Origin: Lepidodermella squamata
Taxonomy: Eukaryota; Gastrotricha
DNA: 64,000 bases
Direction: 5' to 3'
Assembly (NCBI GenBank): GCA_047495785.1
Contig: JBLDXI010000003.1
Location: 2,976,001 to 3,040,000 of the forward strand
A program made the translations under genes and the position numbers. Of this stretch, positions 60,380 to 64,000 are shown piece after piece; position 1 is the stretch's first letter; every line of letters starts with the position of its first letter. The notes beneath the pieces were generated by a model, which was given only the letters and a program-made list of their open reading frames with translations, was not told where the DNA came from and did not search any database.

Positions 60380-63300
60380 TTATTCGTAAACGAAATCGTT
60401 GATTGAAGCATCGGTATCTTCGATATCCCGATCAGCCAAATCAGCGTATTCCTCCACTAATTTATCAATCCAACTCCGCTTGCTAGGGCAGCGCGGGACA
60501 TTGCAGTAATCAGTGCGCACGTTGGGGTCATTTGTCAAGCACCAAACGCCGTTCGGGAAATTAACTGGGTCAGGATTGCGGCAGGCATTGCCAGCCTGTG
60601 ATGCCCATTTGTCGGGAAAATTGACATCGGTGTAGCTATGGCTTTGCGGCCATTGGTTGTCCCAGCGTTGGCAGGTGAACCCTCGAACTGTTCGGTTTAC
60701 AGACCCAATGTAGCTTCGCCCATCTTCAGTGCTGCGGCAGTTTGCGGAATCTCCAATGGGCCTAGGAAATTATATTTAGAATTGATTAGCTGTATTTGAC
60801 CTTTGAACACTATAAGTTACTCAGGCTGAGCTAAATCCAATACAAAAATCCAATTTCTTCCAATTTCGAACTTGAACTTGGGCAAGAAATTTAAAAAATA
60901 TTTTAAAATATAAACATTTAATTTATTGTTTGTAAATTTTAATTTCTAAATTTAAAATTTATTTTTTAATTTTCACATTTTTGGTTGATTGAATTTTTAA
61001 AAATTGAATTTTTTTGAAAATTATTTTTATGATTTACTTTATAGAGCTAGGCGTTGCCCGGCTTGTCGTAGTACTAGCCGCACGGGTTGTTGTAGTAGAC
61101 GCTGTCGTTGTAGTAGTTACCCGGGTTGTGGTTGGGGTTGTAGTAGCCGCTCTGGTTGTGCTTGTTGCCGTAGTAGCTGCTGTAGTTGTAGTCGTTGTTA
61201 CCGGACCAGCAGTAGTCGTAACCGTACCAGTTGCTGTTTTCATCAACGCCATCAAATTCAATCGACGACAAAATCTTTGTAAGACTTACGACATTGTGGG
61301 AGCGAGCAAGATCCAATGGTCTGATAATTGCCAGTGAAACACCACGGCGAAGACCTGGCATCAGGATTTCGGCACTTGCTACCAGCCGCCTGCAAGGTTC
61401 CATCGGGGAAACTAATCGCTGAGTAGGTCGACTGACCAGACCAAGCTAAGCAAGACTGACCGCTACTCGATCTCGTCGAACCGCCAGCATAGTCGAAGCC
61501 CGTTTTCGAAATAACGCATTCTGTAGTAAGACTAGAGCCGGTAGTTCCAGGGCATGTTGCGTAGACATTGAGTCGGAAGCCTGAACTACCCGAGCTGGCG
61601 TAGCCGGCGAAGAAAACTACTGCCCTATTAGCGTTAGTCGTAAAGCGACCACTAGCTTGGCCGCAGGAGCAAAACCTTTGAAACAAAATTAATAATAAAA
61701 AATCCAAATTTTAGGGACATATCGAAACAAACTTGTAACCGTTATAAGTCGGGTCACTCTGGTTAGTTCTGATTTCAACAAAGTCGTTACAAGTATCTGC
61801 AGCGTTGCAAGACATTCTAGGCTGTCCTTCGAAGCCGAAAACAATTCCTGAACCAGATGGCTGAAAATTATTAAGGTAGCAAATAGTTTTTAAAGGCAAT
61901 TTAGAAACTTACAGCTTGTATCACCCATGAACAACTCGCCCCGGCTGGGTAGTTTGACGGGCTGTTCGGTGACGTGATGGTGGTCTGCGAGCAGGCGGTG
62001 AGATTGATGACCCCGCCGCAAGTTAGGCCCTTCGAAGCGGCATTGATCGTGCAAAAATCACCGCCCCAGCCATTCGGGCAGCGGCATTTGACGCAATTTT
62101 TAGGGTCTTGATAGCCGCCGTTTTGACAGGGCTGGGGGAGTCTTGTGCTGCTACAAGCAGACGCTGAAAATACGTGAGAGTCGATGATAAGAAGTTTCAG
62201 AGGTTAGAAAATGAACACCCGAAAAAAATCAGAAAATTATAGAGAAAAAAATAACTGATCCGATTTCTTGCGATTTAATTTGCAAATTTAAAATCGCAAT
62301 TTACAATTAAAAAATTAAAAAATTAAAAAAAATTAAATGGATTTAATAAAATTAATTAAAGTTAAAAATTGACTGTAATCAATTTAAATTTTTTTTTAAT
62401 TTTCCGCATCACTTTCTACCTCGATGTCCATCGTAGAAATTTAGGATTGAGAAAAACGGCTAAAAATACATACCGATGCAGTTGTAGTGGTAATTGATGC
62501 GTTTAACGTCATTGAATGATAGATAATTCCGATTGCCCAAAGACGTGAGAAATTTGACATCAAGAGGTTCGATGACGCGCTTCTTGCCCCAATAATCGAT
62601 CGAGAAGCCGAGCGAATCGTAGTGCATGATTGACTCGAAATCGTACGGCGCGCCGTAGTTGTTCAACTCAGAGGCAGAAACTTTCGCGAAATTCGATTCA
62701 TATCCACTAAAATTTATTTGATTTTTACCTGGCTCTAATAAACAAATTAGACTTACGCCATGCAGTTCGCAAGATTCACCCTGATCGCGCTGTCCCGATC
62801 GTTGCGCATTTGTTCGTGGTACATACCCAAGGCATGGCCAACTTCGTGAGCAGCAATACCAGCCTATTTTCGATAAATAATTCAAAAATAAAAACGTATA
62901 AAAATAAAAACTTACCACAACGCAACCACTTCCAAGAGATATCGTCTGCGTTCTCGAAGAAATTGTTCCTGATTTTTTGAAAATTTAGAATAAAATAAAT
63001 TCGATATCCATTAAAATCGCTAACCGATATATGACCAACATCCGGAGCCTTTATTGAAAGTTATGGAGGGTGTGTTGGCAATGTCGCTAGGTCGGCTGAA
63101 TTCTTGGAACGAAACGCAAGTTGACGAAGACCACATATCGAGGCCTCGGCGGATAATAGCTTTCTCAGCATCACCTGTAATAAATAATATCATAATTAAA
63201 ATAAATTAAATGAATTAAAATTAAAATACTGTGAGTTCCATCGAAAGCGTATTTAATAGGGAAAGGCCATTTTCCGGAAGTAGTTGAAACTCGTTTAGCG

Positions 63301-63584
63301 ATTCCGTTCTGAACGCCCATTTCCTCTTCAATTGTTTGCAGGATCATTTTCGCTTGGTCGACAGTGAGTCGCATATCGTCCTCGAACAGGTACTCAGGCG
63401 GCGTATTAACGGGGCCGACTGGGTCGAGAAACGGCCTGGTTATATTATGCTTCTGGAGCATCAGCTGCGAAACCTGGCGCATGATCATCAACGCGTTTAT
63501 TGAGTCTTCAAAGGGCAAATCGCCAACAACTGCAGCAAAAGCCGCATTGCTTGAAAAAGCGAGAAAAATAACCGCCAACAGCAT
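60380..63584 (-). CDS. Astacin metalloprotease with EGF, CUB and two kringle domains, 746 aa
   Basis: Ten exons in coding order: 63230-63584, 63025-63174, 62916-62968, 62757-62863, 62474-62706, 61913-62163, 61733-61860, 61290-61675, 61038-61233, 60380-60761; all joins keep frame. Signal peptide from ATG 63584; propeptide to about residue 105 ending Ala-Lys-Arg; then the astacin catalytic domain with zinc site [12 protein letters not shown] and Met-turn Ser-Ile-Met-His-Tyr. An EGF-like module (six Cys) and a CUB domain follow. Kringle 1 has Cys-Arg-Asn-Pro-Asp and Pro-Trp-Cys. A Thr-rich linker of about 60 residues precedes kringle 2 (Cys-Arg-Asn-Pro-Asp, Val-Trp-Cys) and an acidic tail. Predicted secreted, activated by propeptide removal. 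Astacin-EGF-CUB is a common animal order; the kringles are not. Confidence 0.85.
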
Positions 63585-64000
63585 TAAAAAGTAGGGTGAG
63601 ACCAAGTGAGTGTCTCAATTTGCTTGGACAGCTTTTTAAAGCGCAAAAAGGACGCTGCGCGAGAATTTATTACGAGTGCGCGCAGACAAAGGCGCGGCAG
63701 TGCGCGCGCGTGAGCGCTTGATCGCGCATTTTGATAATAACTTCAACAAAAGAGTGAGAAACTTGCCAGCGGCATGAAATTATTCAACGTATTTCCCGGT
63801 GATTACCGCTCGTTCTATCTTCGTGTCGCATCTTTCAGGTTAAACTGCAATTTCGACTCTAATTTTCAAACAAATATAAATGAAAAGGGTGTTTGCGACA
63901 TTTCAGCCCACGACAAATCAGCCAGGTTCTGATTTAATGATAGCGGCTATTATCGGTTACCGTATTTGCTCCTATTGCAGCACGGGCTGCTAAAACTTCA
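63585..64000. other. Upstream region of the astacin gene
   Basis: GC-rich block at about 63650-63730 (GCGCGGCAGTGCGCGCGCG) after a TTTAAAGCGC box at about 63632, similar in character to the 51205-51330 promoter. No gene is seen up to the window edge. Confidence 0.4.

Noticed and set aside
61014-61337. Plus-strand ORFs rich in Val or Cys
   Set aside because: They are the antisense of the Thr-rich linker exon of the astacin gene.
1-64000. CRISPR arrays, operon-type ribosome sites or bacterial insertion sequences
   Set aside because: None seen; spliced genes, poly(A) signals and LINEs show that the window is eukaryotic.

Overview
The window is animal nuclear DNA. It has many short spliced genes with introns mostly of 45-60 nt (GTAAG donors, TTTCAG or TTTTAG acceptors), GPI-anchored Ly6 proteins, a tetraspanin, sushi proteins, an astacin protease, non-LTR retrotransposons and abundant small inverted-repeat transposons. 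The intron size, splice sites and gene content fit a nematode or another small invertebrate best. Nothing in the window fixes the species, and the kringle domains and one TTAGGG-like stretch are not typical of well-known nematodes.

Layout. 1-10 kb: the end of a glycine/histidine octapeptide-repeat protein, a five-exon tetraspanin, a Ly6 protein, a small heat-shock protein, the first PPxY membrane protein and two tandem Ly6 paralogues, with three inverted-repeat elements between or inside them. 10-26 kb: a segmentally duplicated PPxY gene (one apparently intact copy, two frameshifted, one 5' remnant, one better-kept relative), opened up by a 3.7-kb TIR element with a TA target site, a ~5-kb TIR element that carries a LINE with an uninterrupted endonuclease-reverse transcriptase ORF, and two pogo-like MITEs.

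26-50 kb: a dense, almost exclusively minus-strand array of small genes. Most encode proteins of 110-220 residues with an N-terminal cytosolic tail carrying two to four PPxY motifs, often a juxtamembrane Cys-x(2-4)-Cys-Lys cluster, and one hydrophobic segment at the extreme C terminus (tail-anchored topology). I rebuilt short first exons for most of them. In every case the first intron lies in phase 2, even in members that have lost PPxY, so I read the array as one old, still expanding family. Degenerate copies lie between the live ones. GATAAG and TATA boxes sit at similar distances upstream of many members. PPxY is the ligand of WW domains in NEDD4-type ubiquitin ligases, so the array may be a lineage-specific set of membrane adaptors for ubiquitination and trafficking. 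That function is inference.

51-64 kb: two secreted proteins of unknown function (+ strand), two tandem five-sushi mucin-like secreted proteins that share an N-terminal domain I do not recognise, and a ten-exon astacin metalloprotease with EGF, CUB and two kringle domains. Its last coding exon (60380-60761) has no ATG and is easily missed. All exon joins given were checked for reading-frame continuity; none has been checked against transcripts.
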